Below are positions 5,657 to 5,697 of a stretch of DNA of 5,697 bases, piece by piece. Position numbers and translations under genes: made by a program. How positions within the stretch are numbered: the first letter of the stretch is position 1; each line of letters starts with the position of its first letter. The notes beneath the pieces were generated by a model. It did not search any database. It saw only the letters and a list, made by a program, of their open reading frames with translations, and was not told the origin of the DNA. Source of the DNA: Candidatus Zixiibacteriota bacterium (lineage in GTDB: Bacteria > Zixibacteria > MSB-5A5 > GN15 > FEB-12); the NCBI GenBank assembly GCA_023700785.1, contig JAMPYH010000187.1, positions 1-5,697 of the forward strand. The letters run 5' to 3'.

Positions 5657-5697
5657 AGCGATTCCAATGTTTCGGCAAGGGCATTCTTGGATCAAAG

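Noticed and set aside
5632..5697. Possible start of a plus-strand gene reading MASIFLQDKRF and open to the window edge
   Set aside because: Only 22 codons are visible, the nearest AGGA is too far upstream, and it runs through the inverted repeat at 5640-5656; not enough to call a gene.
5551..5697. Minus-strand frames open from the high-coordinate edge, possibly the tail of an upstream gene
   Set aside because: Two frames stay open over this short stretch but neither has a recognisable motif, and one would have to overlap the peptidase start.

Overview
All recognisable genes in this window lie on the minus strand, so they read from high to low coordinates. The genes look chromosomal and Gram-negative: a predicted outer-membrane beta-barrel, a lipobox lipoprotein, good Shine-Dalgarno sites and U-run terminators. 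A secreted M14 peptidase ending in a two-repeat dockerin with a shared IDISDL...MIAYL pattern, together with an Fn3-type lipoprotein, recalls the Zixibacteria and related FCB-group lineages known mostly from metagenomes. That assignment is an inference from protein style, not from a marker gene.

Layout in order of transcription. (1) 5697-5551: upstream region of the peptidase, with a perfect inverted repeat at 5640-5656. (2) 5550-3391: secreted multidomain zinc carboxypeptidase (signal peptide, propeptide, M14 catalytic domain, beta-sandwich domains, dockerin), closed by a strong terminator at 3367-3335. (3) A promoter-like TTGACA/TATCTT pair (3307-3278), then a 218-residue beta-barrel protein (3195-2539), closed by a second terminator at 2517-2487. 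(4) 2447-1101: an NtrC-family sigma-54-dependent response regulator interrupted by one in-frame TAG (1968-1970) at the junction between the receiver part and the AAA+ domain. (5) An intergenic region (1100-919) with an NtrC-box-like dyad, a 13-bp palindrome and a near-consensus -24/-12 (sigma-54) element. (6) A lipoprotein gene (918-55), then after 15 bases the first 13 codons of another exported protein that leaves the window.

The first two genes build exported or surface proteins, each as its own transcription unit. The last two probably form an operon driven from the sigma-54-like element. The regulator next door is of the class that activates such promoters from upstream dyads, so local control of the lipoprotein operon is a reasonable hypothesis. 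No histidine kinase is visible.

The feature most worth checking is the amber codon: both halves of the regulator are otherwise intact and in the same frame. TAG also ends two other genes here, so wholesale reassignment of TAG is unlikely. A recent nonsense mutation, a base error, readthrough, or a genuine split with a TTG start remain possible. I see no mobile element, RNA gene, CRISPR array or defence system.
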